Shown here: in pieces, positions 5,366 to 5,661 of the stretch
Numbering within the stretch: the first letter of the stretch is position 1
Layout of the letters: each line of letters opens with the position of its first letter
Assembly (NCBI GenBank): GCA_031258505.1
Contig: JAIRMT010000165.1
Location: 1-5,661, forward strand
DNA length: 5,661 nucleotides
Origin: Treponema sp.
GTDB lineage: Bacteria > Spirochaetota > Spirochaetia > Treponematales > Breznakiellaceae
Direction: 5' to 3'
The notes under the pieces: generated by a model
Databases searched by the model: none
Told to the model about the DNA's origin: nothing
Seen by the model: the letters and a program-made list of their open reading frames with translations, nothing else
Made by a program: the position numbers and the translations under genes

Positions 5366-5661
5366 CCGGTAATGAACTGGTGAAGGTATGCGGCGGATTG
5401 TTCGCCGATTTCGGTTATGGGCTGTTGGACAGTGGTTAAACGGGGATAGATATAATTGGAAATGTCAATATCGTCAAAGCCGATTACTGAGATGTCTTCG
5501 GGGATGCGGATGCCCTCGTCCAGTAATACCCGGATGGCGCCGAGCGCCAGCTCATCACTGGAAGCAAAGACTGCGGAAAAATCCCTGCTGCGGAGCAACA
5601 ATTCCCGCATGGCATACATACCAGCTTCCGCGCTGTACTGCGGAACGTCAACAATGCGTTT
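5287..5661 (-). CDS. LacI/GalR family transcriptional regulator, C-terminal part (5' end outside the window)
   Basis: The visible 124 residues are the end of the periplasmic-binding-protein-like effector domain. The frame is open to the window edge, so the start codon and the helix-turn-helix domain (about 200 further residues in this family) lie beyond 5661. The ATG at 5617-5619 is internal. Family hallmarks, numbered from the window edge, are FASSDELALGAIRVL at 32-46, P-E-D-ISVIGFDD at 54-64, PRLTTVQQP at 73-81, and the closing LIIRESTCALTQ. Such proteins are cytoplasmic repressors or activators that respond to sugars or related ligands, usually of an adjacent operon. The ligand cannot be read from this part. 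The 3' end looks intact, although truncated insertion-sequence DNA begins within about 20 bp of the stop codon. Confidence 0.92.
   Translation of the reverse strand, partial: KRIVDVPQYSAEAGMYAMRELLLRSRDFSAVFASSDELALGAIRVLLDEGIRIPEDISVIGFDDIDISNYIYPRLTTVQQPITEIGEQSAAYLHQFITGQNNPELNIVLPHKLIIRESTCALTQ

Overview
The window looks like accessory-rich DNA from a termite-gut-type spirochaete (Treponema/Leadbettera lineage). This assignment is an inference. It rests on the Rpn-type nuclease remnant, whose wording I associate with that group, on the roughly balanced base composition, and on the mix of short extragenic repeats with decayed mobile elements. No rRNA, tRNA or other decisive taxonomic marker is present.

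Left part (1-579): no convincing gene. It holds a short extragenic repeat element with CACGGAGGA motifs (about 109-177), then a minisatellite of ten head-to-tail 21-bp units plus a partial eleventh (210-432). A perfect 14-bp palindrome (501-514) and a likely sigma70-type promoter (TTGACA at 525-530) follow, immediately ahead of the first real gene.

Centre (580-3758): an apparent two-gene operon on the + strand. The first gene encodes a 658-residue polytopic membrane protein with two DUF1538 repeats, each carrying a TLAEP motif and a WD-x-x-GVTTGPVTVP motif. It corresponds to a natural fusion of the two UmpA/UmpB-like halves reported as a Na+(Li+,K+)/H+ antiporter. The second gene, 41 bp downstream, encodes a 386-residue protein that I read as three PII-like domains in tandem. 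PII proteins normally act as trimers of ~110-residue chains and often gate membrane transporters. The simplest reading is a transporter with a dedicated single-chain PII regulator. This pair is the most interesting system here.

Right part (3759-5661): a purine-rich stretch of about 410 bp without a recognisable gene. It is followed on the - strand by a broken Rpn/PD-(D/E)XK nuclease gene (amber stop plus frameshift in a GAAA tract), the left end of an insertion sequence whose transposase is cut off after about 12 codons, and the 3' part of a LacI-family regulator that runs out of the window. The last 13 sense codons of the LacI gene, with flanking bases, recur 1,110 bp away as the tail of the Rpn pseudogene. 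This marks a past rearrangement or an insertion into a second LacI-type gene.
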